64,000 nucleotides of DNA. It comes from Apteryx mantelli. Taxonomy: Eukaryota; Chordata; Aves; Apterygiformes; Apterygidae. The stretch covers positions 52,676,275 to 52,740,274 of the forward strand of contig NC_089979.1 of assembly GCF_036417845.1 (NCBI RefSeq), written 5' to 3'. The position numbers and the translations under genes were made by a program. Of this stretch, positions 38,360 through 64,000 are shown one piece after another. Under the pieces are notes generated by a model, which ran no database searches, was not told the origin of the DNA, and worked only from the letters and a program-made list of their open reading frames with translations. Each line of letters opens with the position of its first letter. Positions within the stretch are counted from its first letter, which is position 1.

Positions 38360-41300
38360 CCTGTCCTCCAAGAATTTTTTTTACATCCTTTATCTGAAGG
38401 AAACAAAATAAACATATCAGCATCAGGAATCCCTACTAGCCATTGCACAGAAATTAGGATGTCTGATCCTGTGCTGCACACTAGTTTATGTAGCTAACCC
38501 AAAACCTAAATGAAAATCTAGCAAGATTTTGATGTATTAGAGTCTAATTTTGAAGTAAATTATTATGTTATGTTGTGCTCTGGAGGAGTTTTCCTTCATC
38601 TTTCACGACTTTAACATTTTGATTCAAGTTTTCAGGAAGATAATGATTTAAACATGGTAGCTGCCATCTTGGCAGATTGTGCTAGGAAATGGTAGACAGG
38701 ATTCTCTACAGCCTGAAGTAATTTCTAATTTGGTTGTCCTTCAAGTGTGCAGGATGCTCAGAATCTGCCAACTTCCATGCATGCTAGAAGCTGCACGTAT
38801 CCATATTTGGCAGACTATATGAACCCTGTTTTGGCCTGTATATTACAAGCATAAACACAAACAATCCAGGTCATGCTGAAATTGCGTGTTGTATCAGTGG
38901 GATTCATCTATCCCAGTTTTAGACATCTACAGGGTAAACACATTTAGGTTAGTCTGCTATGTTCACTTTCTAGTTAGGGGAGAAAAACAGGGTCTTCCAA
39001 AGCATGAATCATCTAATTCTGAGGTCAAGGTCTACAGCAGGTCAGTTAAATTGCAGCTTAGACTATAGCTCTCCATTGGCTACTAAGAAAACCATGATCA
39101 CTTGCTCAGGTGACCACATCACACACACTTAAATCTGGATTAACAAATTCCAACTTTGTGTCCATATTCTTTTCTTAGTGCTTAGTATTTCATAGCGTTA
39201 ACAAATGTATTAAGCAACTTGAAGCTCATGGAACTGCCCTGATTTTGTCAGAATGGCTTCATACCAGAATGGAAGGAAACAGGAGGACAGCGAAAGGATT
39301 TCAAGGGTTATGTAGTTGTCCTGTTCTGCCATATGTGCATCCTCATGGTCTTCCTACATTGTTGCTTGCGTGAACTAATTATCTGAAGACAAGTGATACG
39401 GAAGTGTACTTCATATACTTCCAATTGGAGAGACTGCTCTCATCAATATCTCCTCTGACGTTCTTGTACTTGGTGGTCTTCCATATCTTTCCTTTGCTGT
39501 CTCATTTCTGCTTCTCATTTGCTCTTTACTCAGTATTTCTTTTTTATTCTCCTCCCATTTGTCAGGTCTCCGTAACTAATGTTGTTTTTTCACAGAGCTC
39601 TAAAAGCTTTGAATACTGAGGCAGATGCACTGGACAGTGTACTAGTTATATAAAAAGACAGCTGTAAAAACATGTACGATGGCAATTAAGCAAGAACTTT
39701 TAGAAGCATGAAGTCATTAATTCTAATTGCAGTAAGGCTTTTCTCAGAAATTGTTCCTAATATTTGAAATAGAGAAAAAGTCAGCTTCAGGCAGCTTCCT
39801 GAAACAATTCCATTTCTGTGCTACCACAAGCAAGGGGTCTTCTTATTGGCTATATTGAGGAAGCTTTATCTTCAGACATCCCTCTTGGAGCTTTCTAACC
39901 CTCAGGCACTGGAGCAGGTTCCACTCTAAATGGAGCAGAAGGCAGAGGCTAAGTTTCCAGCCAGAGGATTATTCTCCCTCCCTCCCAAAGCAATTTCCAG
40001 TTTCTTTACTGAATATTATCAAGGCCCTATCCTGAATGCCTTCAATTACTTTTCAAGAAAACAGCAGATAAGGGTAGTTAGCAGCATCTTCAAGAATTGT
40101 TAAGCACCTCAGAGACTATGCACTACTATTCAGTCATCTTAATTTCATTAAACTCCAGAGTTGTTTCCAATAAGCAACCACTCTTTAACTAGCTGATCTA
40201 GAACTGAATGATGAAGATCTTTTTAAGCAAACCAGATGAAAACACATAAGGAACCCTGTTCCTTTCAGTGTCAGGCTGAAAGCTGATATATTACATGTCT
40301 GCATGCAATAAAACTTTTTTGTTTTAATGTTCCTAGGGAAGCTTGAAACTAAATCCTTGCAAAACATCTGGTTGAAAACTTCAGCATTTTAATATTAAAT
40401 GTTTCCTGAAATCTGTTTGTGTAACTGTACCATGCAGATTTGCTTCATAGCTTTATAATAAATTGTTTCTAACTCATTTTGTTATCCTTGCACTGACTTT
40501 GATATCTCCTGCTGATAACACAACATCAGTAATAGTGCTACTCCAAGTTCAATAGTTAGCTGATATCCCAGGCACAAATTCTGAAGACGACTGCCTAGTT
40601 TTCAGGTTTCAGCTTCCTATTGTCTTACATTCAAATTCTAAAGTTTTAATTCTCTGCTCCTTAAAATTATTTAAACACCTTTACTTTATAGATTTGCTTT
40701 CCCAAATATGGTGTGCAGTATTTTGCTACCACTTACAGGCACAATGGGTCCCTTCTTTTCATTTAACAGCTTTGGATGAGATATTAAGAAACTTTGCATA
40801 CCCTGGTGAGTAACAGTTGTCACTTTACTGCTGGGACTGGTATTTAAAATGGCATGTCAAAGCCCTGAAGGGCTTGGGGAAAAAAGTTCAGCAGAGAAGT
40901 GGAAGATTTTTTCCACACCTAACAGTCTTCCTGAGTGTCCATGCATGAGACAGTCATGCATGAGACAAGCAAAAGGAAATCAGAAAAGGTTCATACATTT
41001 TAAAGCATGTTAAGCCTTGTGAAGATGGTTTCTCTAACCTCAAAAGCTGTAGCTTAATAGTTCCAAATAAAGGCACGCTAAATCTCAGCGTGATGCTGTA
41101 AGTTAGGCACACTGGTTTCATGCCCTCAGTTGGTTTCATGTTTACGTGGAGCACAGTGCAGACAACCCCGATCTGGCATTGCCTGCCTGACCTACCTCCA
41201 GACTGTATAATTGTATCACCTTGGCACTGAGCTGCCGGGCTTGTGAACTTTGGTATGGTGTCATGCTAACACAGCTGTGCTACTTTTGAGATCTCAGCTG

Positions 41301-44300
41301 TTATCTTTGCATGCTGCTGCACAACTCTCTGTGAATATACCAGCCCAGTTACAATTAATTTTCTCTCTTTCGTATGGTATGTAGCTTAGACTAACTCCAG
41401 CTAGCTAACTTAGGTTACCTAAGCTCCTTAGTCATAAGTCTTCCAGCATGATTCAGAGTGTCTTCGGAGCTTGCCTCTACGGACTAAAGAAGGAGCCTTG
41501 GTTCCTAACTCCTGCTACTCAGGTAAAGCTCAGAGACAGACAGAATACAAACTGAAGGAGGGCTCTGATAGCCTTTGAAATACAGAAAGTGGAAACCACT
41601 CAAGGGTTTCCGTTCAAGAGGAACATAACTTAATTCCTATAGCCTTAAGAACCATACTAATTGTTAGCAAAGTTTTGTGCATGCTTAAGATTAGCCATAA
41701 ACCCCCATGCAATAAGTCCTCACGAGGATTTAATTTCAACTGAAAGCAGAGGAACTAATGATATGCTTATGAATAAAGCTAATTAAGATTCTGTAGAACT
41801 GGGGACTATTTCATAAAGTAATAAGAAATTTAATATCAATATATAGCACTGCATGACTCATAGAGTTTGTAAATATGTATAGGTATTTCAACCTCATCAT
41901 TATATGACTAGCCTATCTCAGATAGAAATGTGAAAATACGTAGTAGGAAACAACGCTTTCAAACAGCAAATAATTATATAAACATATAGCTGGAAAAAAT
42001 CCTACAGCTGATGTATAACACAGGAAATTCCATTTCAACATATTTCTTGATTCTTAATCCTGCCAGGTGGAATGGATCAACAAAAAGGGAGAAGTCACAG
42101 TAAAAAAAAAAAGTTATACACTTGGGGAGGTTATCCAATGGGACGGCAGGAAACTCCACAGACCATCTACAACTCCCATCACTAAAGTTCAGTTAGGTTA
42201 AAAGCTTAATGTGTATCTGAATCATTACAATTATTTCAGTTTGAATTTATCAATATCTTGCCAAAAGCCTATTTTACTGAAACTATTTTCAAACTGTTTC
42301 CACATTTTTTTTTCAATACATACATTCACTTGCAGTGAAAGACTGAAGTCTTTGTTAGGATTCATTACACATGTAGGCTAATCATATGCATTTCAGAAGT
42401 GTCTGTTCCAGATTCTCTTCTTTTGTACAAATATATTTTCCATTTACTGGCTATCCTGAGCCAAGCATAAGGCCCAGGCAGTGTCAGCAAGAGAGATTTC
42501 CCCTTTTATTTCAGCCAAAGTGCCAGAGTTGCTTAACAGATAGGTCTGTTAGGGCTACTCCTGGCCAATGGATTACAAAGTCTGCGAGGGCTCTTTTCTC
42601 GGTATTCTCACAAAAGAGAACTTGAAAGGTTTTGTGTAGTAATTAATCTCGGTCAAGAAGCAGGCAATATTTCAGTAAACCAGTAACATATATATGAAAA
42701 CAAAAAACATATTCCCCCTCAACCCCATCATTTTCAGAAAATGAGAGTGGAGCTATCTTAATTTGTATCTGTCAAACTAGATTTTCAAAGGAGTTGAGGA
42801 CTTGAAGTTCCCATTAGTTACAGGTTCTGAACTCTTCCTGATATGTGTCTAAAAACAACCCCCCAAAGCTCTTGCCTAAGCAACATTAATTATGCTGGAT
42901 CTTAACCATCAATAATCAATCAGTTCTTATGGACTATGAGGTAAACAAAAAAAATCAGGATATTTTAAAATTAATGTTACACACCAGGAGCTACATACAT
43001 CTTCTCTTTGACCTCAAGGGAGTATTATTGCTGAACATCACAAGGTGGGATATGACCTAATAACAATACTGTGTATATTTAACATCAGGCATCTGTTACT
43101 ATTTAAATATTTCATTTCACAGTATCTAAAAATTCATGCAGGTTCAGATTCCAGACATATTGCATGCACACACATGGATTAACAGAAGAGAATCATTGAG
43201 GGGGCAAAACCCCCAAACATTAACAAGTTTAATGACGTACAAAGTACCAAGATTTCCTTATCTCATTTCAGACTCTATTCGGATGCAGGCCTGTATCTGG
43301 CTTGCTGAATTCTTTTGATTTCTGTATCTTCAGAAGGTATATGAAGAAGGTTGTTACATAATCCAGTGTTTTTTAATAGCAAATTAAAATTACACTGAAG
43401 AGATTAAGTGTTCGAAGCTAATTTTAGCCAAACTAATTGTAATAATTTCCCTAAAAACATAAGCTGCAGATGCCCCCTAAGGTAAAAATCAAGATGACTG
43501 AAGAGCTATTAAGAAAAAAAGCTTCTGACTACAGAAAAAAAAAAATCCGTACTACATTCTATTATGTAATAATGTCCAACACTCCCCCTAGTGGTTTTGC
43601 TTATATGGATGAGTATGAAGTCCCATACACTCAGAAATCCTCTAGCCTAATGACAAAATGTCCTGTTAATAGGATTAAGTACCTTGTCATCAGATAAGTA
43701 GAACATGGTAAAATCCCTGACATTCATAGCAATTAGATCAGAACACAGTCTGATTCCTTCCTGACGCTGGGAACAATTTTACAGAGGAGGTGTTTCAGTA
43801 TTAGTGGTAAATATGTTGTTTTTCACTTTTCTTTGGTAATTGGTTTGTGTTTCTTTACAAAGTTAATTGGTCTTTTGCTAGACATGTAAAAGTACAATGT
43901 GCCAGTAAATCTAGAAGTAAATCCAGTTTATAAATAAATCCAGGCTCTTAATTTGCATGCACATTTGCAACTAATAACTGTGTCTTCAAGAAGGCTATAC
44001 TGGCTAACGGGTAGGAATGTAAATACTGTGTTCACTTAATCAGATGAGAATTATAAAGCGTAGTTGTGTGACTTCTAAAATACAAACCTCTCTCCTCTAA
44101 CTGCTCTTGAGAGGGAAATAAAGCAAACGGCATTTATTTCTCTTATTTTGTAGGAACTTCTTCCAATTGCTGATGTGTTTATTTAAAAAATTGATTTATT
44201 TGCCAATTTCTTGGCACACCTGTTGTTACCTTTACTATATTAAGTATTGTTTTGAAAAACAATGAAAGGAGTCATATGTTTGGAGACACGGAAAGGAACA

Positions 44301-44759
44301 ACATTCTAGAAATTTTCTTTTGTAAATTTGGCAATAATGTATGTATATAATGTACATATAAATGTACGTATATATTGATATTATGAACTAACAGAAAAAG
44401 TGAAAGTTATTTAGTATGAGATCAGTATTTATGTGCATTTGATAAGGTAGAAAAGAGGTAGAGCATAAACTCTCAGTTTTATAGATATATATCCGATTCT
44501 ATTATACCACTGTGTAAACTCAGCAGAATTATCTAGTTAGTCTGAACTGACACATTAGAAATGATGTCAGGCTTCTTCTTCATGTGTTTTCACTAACAGT
44601 AGCTTTTAGGTGCATATTATAGGTCACAGAAACCATAATAAAAGTTGAAACCAATGATATTTGTATTATACTCAGTAGCTATTACACCTAGGCATTTGAA
44701 ACTCATCATGAAAATGCTGACATGTAACGGCATCAACCTGCTTCTTTAACAGAGACAAC

Positions 44760-55862
<11,103 letters not shown>

Positions 55863-55865
55863 GTG

Positions 55866-57661
55866 GTAAGTTAGTTATCTCTTCTTTCATAGAGAACATA
55901 ATTTTTCATAAGAGATGTTTACACTGCAATAAACTTTAGTTGGAACAGGATTCAGTCACAGTATATCCAAGACTGTCTCCTCATAAATGACACATAGATT
56001 CATAGAGACATAGATAAAAGTGTTATGGAAAACAAAAACAAATGTTCTAGCCTGCAAAATACAGTCATGATAATATTAAAAGACTCATTTAAATGTGAAA
56101 CCCTTGATCTTTAAGTAACATCTGGGATGAGATAATGCAATGACAAAAATTCCATGAGAAAAGAATTGCCTCACAACCACAGACCAGAGCTTTGGCATTG
56201 GGTACCATGTCTTTGTGTTCATTAATCAAGTATGGTCTGGAATTACCACTACTGATTATGTTTTTATTTTAGGTGATGTTTAATGGTATGCTCCATATTA
56301 TCTTCAACCATGAAAGAATACAAAGTCAAAATCAGCACCATTACTCGAAAGAGCTCAGTTTTACCATAAAATGTTCAGATCAGTAGTGCTCTGCTCAGAT
56401 TAACAGTGCTCTGTTACCAGATTCTGTGTAGTGTAACTTGTAGGTACATGCATAAAAGGGATCCTTCTTACATACTTCTAATCATTTCTGTAGAAGGGGC
56501 TCATACAGGCCTGTCTCCATGCTCAGAGAGCTCCACATGGGAAGGAATGGGGACTAGGGAAGAACCAGACAGAGCAGCAGGGAAAAACAATACCTCGTAT
56601 TTTCTAACCCCATGGAGAATCTGCAGGAAAGATGTGACCATTCCAGGTGGTATTACTCTGCTGTGGGGCTAGCCAGCCACCCAGGGAAAAACAGGGGGCT
56701 CCCAGAAACACAGCTCCAGTGGCTTCAGATTCTCACAGAAGGGGACAAAGCTCTAACAGGCACAAGATGTACAGGCAAATCACAGCAGTGTCCCACTGAT
56801 CTTCTGAGGAGTCACTAGATTTGGAAAAAGGCTCCTCTTTAGGTCATGGGTGTCTGACATCTTTATCTCAGCAAATAAAGCTGAGAAACATGACCTGGAG
56901 GGACAAAAAAGTCTCAGAAGACATGTAAAACAGATTCAACATTAACAAAATAAATGAATAAAAGAAAATTTTGGTAGTTTTTAATTGACTGTCTTTAATC
57001 TTCTGAGGTCATACTCAAAATCTTTGGACAGATGAGAGAAATCTCTCCCACAAGAGAGGACCATAGAACATAGGCCTCACCATGAACTTTGATTAGGTTT
57101 ATATTGGTGAAATTACATGTATATTAAAAAGTACAAATATTTTTAATATTATATGCATATAAAATAAAATGCTCAGCACAGTCTCTACAGTTTTCCTTCA
57201 AAATTCTTTGTAATCCATACACAGTTATCAATAATATATACTCCTTTGGTTCACATAAGAATAATCTTCAAGGCCTAATGATAACAATATTAATCCCCTT
57301 ATTCCGATTATGATTTTTAGTTTGAATCTTTGTCTGATTCTCCTGTGCAGCCTACCTTGTGTAGCCATCTTACACCAGAGAAAAGTAAAATGCATTAATT
57401 TGCAAATCACAATACCATTATATGTTCAGTTTGCGCAAGGGTTGGGGTACATGAATGTATAATGAAAGCAGTAAGTAAAAAAACAACAGGAATATTTTGT
57501 ACAAAAGGGAAAAAGAGAAAAATAATTGCTTCAGTCTGTTTTGTATGTTGTGTGTATTTCTTTGGCAGGACAGTGATAGCTTCCCCGTATACTTGTTTTT
57601 CTAACATTTTTTTCTCAGTCCAAAAATAAAATATTTAATCAAAAATCTTTTTTTCCTCTAG
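55866..57661 (+). other. CLUL1: CLUL1 3'UTR intron (proposed)
   Basis: It starts with the strong donor GTAAGT three bases after the stop codon and most simply ends at 'tttttttcctctag' (AG at 57,660-57,661). A second acceptor, 'tttttattttag', ends at 56,272 and could define an alternative 3' exon. Using both in one transcript would place a junction far downstream of the stop and invite nonsense-mediated decay, so the single long intron is favoured. A 20-base unit is repeated in tandem at 56,376-56,415. Confidence 0.6.
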
Positions 57662-57905
57662 GGAAGAAGATGTGTGAAGTCCTTCTTCCTGAAATCCATT
57701 ATACTCTCCTTAGATGAAGTCCTTAGATGAAGATGGCTAATTGTTAAATGTCTAGAGTTAAAATAGTTGCACATATATAAAATTTTGCCTAATAAATATT
57801 GTGATGTATGAGCTAGCAACTCAACACTGTAGCAATCTTTTAACTGAAAAACAAATTCGAACCCATTGTAATATTCATTTGTTTAAATAAAATGTTATGC
57901 ATGTT
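57662..57905 (+). other. CLUL1: CLUL1 terminal 3'UTR exon (proposed)
   Basis: It follows a good polypyrimidine tract and AG, and ends after either of two AATAAA signals. It contains a 13-base perfect tandem duplication, 'tccttagatgaag' twice (57,707-57,732). No coding potential is implied. Confidence 0.55.
57791..57891 (+). terminator. CLUL1: CLUL1 polyadenylation signals
   Basis: AATAAA at 57,791-57,796 and again at 57,886-57,891. Another AATAAA at 58,311-58,316 could serve a longer form. Which is used is not decidable from sequence. Confidence 0.55.
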
Positions 57906-58879
57906 GTATATTACCTAATCTTTGATAGCCAGCTATAGGCCTGGTTTTATAAAGATTTAAGGAAATAATCAGCTGTAAGCCTTCAAATAATTCCTATTTG
58001 CATATTTAAATTCAAGCACATTCTTAAGCCTTTTCAAGATTGGTCCCTATAGATTTTGCACATTCAGCTAAACCTGAGTCAACCAGGTATCAATATGCAT
58101 GCAATACAGTACTTTCCAAAGAAAATGTTCCATTGCTTCTTCCAGTTGCTTTTGATATTTATCATGTACATTAAATGATTTTTCTCAATATGCAGTAATC
58201 TTCTGCCTTTGGTATTTCTTACTCGTAGTTTGCATCTAGAGTTACATGATAACAGGGCACCCTTTATCAGGAAAGATGTGTGTTTCTCCTAAATTGTACC
58301 TGCAAATTATAATAAAGGTTAAGGACTGATACATCTCTGAGTGATAAGCAGAATTCTAGGTGTTGTTGATTTTGTTTGCTGTGCCTGGCACCTCTGAGTA
58401 TTCTTTGCACACAGTAATATTTACCATTTCCGATTGTATCTTTGCTAAATCAGTTGTATTCATTTCGAAGCATACAAAATTATGTGTTAGATATTAATGT
58501 AGAAAAATAACCATACTCTAACTATACCATACCTTTTCCTGTACTTCTACTTACACACAAAATAATTGTACGCATTTACACAAAAGGGCTAGTTACTGGG
58601 GAGAATACGTTTCCTGGCCTGCAGTACAGGGAAGCAGCATTTCCTAACCCACAGTCCTCTCTTCTGGTCCACCTCCATTATATATTCCTGTATTACCATA
58701 TCCTAATCTTGAGAGATTAACAGTCTTAACTCCTGTAGTCACACCCATTGTCAGAAAGCTGGGTCTGAGAGACAAGTGTCTCTTACAAAATGCTTAGCTC
58801 AACTTTTATAAGGTAGGATACACTAATGACGAAATGTTCAGAGAAGAGTCAATTTGTTGTGTGACCAATGGAGAGCATA
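57906..58879. other. Intergenic spacer between CLUL1 and TYMS
   Basis: AT-rich noncoding DNA with one further AATAAA (58,311). Nothing else recognised. The genes are less than 2 kb apart, measured from the CLUL1 polyadenylation signals to the TYMS start codon. Confidence 0.6.
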
Positions 58880-59050
58880 TTTACAAAAATTTCAGATGGC
58901 ACCAAGTTGGGAGCAGTTGCAACCACTTTGGAAGATACAGGTCAGAATTGAAAACGCCCTTGAAAAATCAGAGACACAGGATGAGATCAACAAGAGGAAA
59001 CTCAATAAAAGCAAGTACCAACTACTACCCTCAGGCAGAGCGCAAACATG
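58880..59050 (+). mobile_element. Old CR1 fragment (ORF2 3' part)
   Basis: 'tttcagatggcaccaagttg' followed by 'gagatcaacaagaggaaact' and 'caataaaagcaagtaccaac' matches the late ORF2 pattern of CR1 ('ttcagatgacaccaagctgg … atgaaattcaataaagacaagtgcaaagt'), plus sense. It is diverged, with reading-frame damage, and lies just upstream of the TYMS CpG island. Confidence 0.65.
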
Positions 59051-59657
59051 TGAATGAAAATGCCAAAGAGGGGGCAAGTGAGGAGGTGCTGCCTGGCAGG
59101 ATCTCAGCTCTCGAAGAGCGGGACAGTCTCAGGCAAGGCCGCGTGCGGGGCATCGATTGCACTGCAGGAAAGCCGCGCTGTGGACGGACCAGGCGGATAC
59201 CCTGCTGCACGCGGGGCCTCGGCACAGCGGGATATTCCGACCAGAGAGATCCCTCGGGAGACGTACGGCCCACCCGGACAAGCTGAGGCCTTTTGCTTTG
59301 TTTAGTTTAGAAAAGGGAAGCTTGAGGTGGCAGGCGGTAGGAAGAGGACAAACACCGCCACCACCAACTCCCAGCTCTGCCTGTTGCAAAGGGGCCCAGA
59401 AGCAAATTATTTTGCCCTTGGGGAAGGAGAGGGAAAATCGTTAGTCTGGAGCGCGGACTGAGGCCAGGGAAGGCCCTTGTCGGCGGCAGCGCTGGCGGAG
59501 GCCAGGCCCTGCTGCTGTGGGGCATTTCCAGGGGAAGCCAGGCGAGCGTCTTCCTACGGGCACAGGCGCCCCGTTCCAGCTCGGCTTCCCCTCACCGGGC
59601 GGCGGGGCCGCCCGGCCCGGCCCGGCCTGGCCTCGGAGCGCGGCGGCGCGGCGCGGC

Positions 59658-59678
59658 GGGGCGGGCAGAAGGGGAGGG
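59658..59678 (+). promoter_or_regulatory. GC box within a G-quadruplex motif
   Basis: The GC box GGGGCGGGC (Sp1 type) is the first half of a run G4-C-G3-CAGAA-G4-A-G3, which meets the usual G-quadruplex pattern on the coding strand. It lies about 130-150 bases before the start codon. Confidence 0.7.
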
Positions 59679-59721
59679 AGGCGGTGGCGGCGCGCTCCGC
59701 CCGCCCCCCCGGCGCCGCTTG

Positions 59722-59729
59722 GCGGCAAA
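59722..59729 (-). promoter_or_regulatory. E2F-type site
   Basis: GCGGCAAA on + is TTTGCCGC on −, an exact match to the E2F consensus TTTSSCGC. It lies 77 bases before the TYMS ATG, where E2F control is expected for this S-phase gene. Occupancy is inferred. Confidence 0.55.
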
Positions 59730-59805
59730 GGAAGGGCTTTGGCTGGGGAGCGGCGGGCAGCGCAGCCCCGCGGAGAGCCGGCCCCGCGCCCCTCCTGGCC
59801 CCGCC

Positions 59806-64000
<4,195 letters not shown>

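Larger units (their letters stand above)
36726..44752. other. Noncoding DNA upstream of the first CLUL1 coding exon
   Basis: No coding exon is recognised. Because the first coding exon of CLUL1 is preceded by a splice acceptor, one or more untranslated CLUL1 exons and its promoter should lie in this stretch or further left. I cannot place them. There are two clean small inverted repeats (37,384-37,410 and 38,333-38,359), a 15-base tandem duplication (40,940-40,967) and an AT-rich alternating tract (44,333-44,385). Confidence 0.5.

Noticed and set aside
59719..59805. Upstream in-frame extension of TYMS
   Set aside because: The frame is open, but no ATG occurs there (the first codon would be TTG). 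The ATG at 59,806 has good context and gives the expected N-terminus.

Overview
The window is vertebrate nuclear DNA, most likely from a bird. It has split genes with GT-AG introns, CR1 (chicken repeat 1) retrotransposon remnants, an LTR with an avian alpharetrovirus-like layout, CpG islands and an AT-rich intergenic background. Two genes are certain, both on the + strand and in the order known from human 18p11.32: CLUL1 (clusterin-like 1), complete in its coding part, and TYMS (thymidylate synthase), running off the right edge after its fourth coding exon. The species cannot be fixed from the sequence alone.

Layout. Positions 1-44,752 contain no coding exon I can recognise. This part holds a CR1 element with an internal deletion (about 7,054-8,025, minus strand), a probable solo LTR (ending near 20,222), an isolated CpG-rich island (about 21,860-22,110), a nested mosaic duplication (27,219-27,375 and 28,112-28,422), several old imperfectly palindromic interspersed repeats, and simple repeats. 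It may contain untranslated 5' exons of CLUL1, which I cannot place. CLUL1 has seven coding exons between 44,760 and 55,862 that join in frame to 461 codons plus stop. Its stop codon lies three bases before a strong splice donor, so the 3' UTR is probably completed by an exon beginning at 57,662 and ending near 57,810 or 57,905. An old CR1 piece (about 58,880-59,050) and the TYMS CpG island (about 59,450-60,180) follow. TYMS begins at the ATG at 59,806; exons 1-4 (about 169 codons) are inside the window, and the catalytic-cysteine exon lies to the right.

The two genes are neighbours without an evident functional link: CLUL1 encodes a secreted clusterin-family glycoprotein, TYMS a cytosolic/nuclear enzyme that makes dTMP. 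I found no CRISPR array, no prokaryotic-type system and no convincing new gene. The oddities most worth checking are the mosaic duplication, the GC-AG intron in CLUL1, the 3'UTR intron, the orphan CpG island and the LTR.
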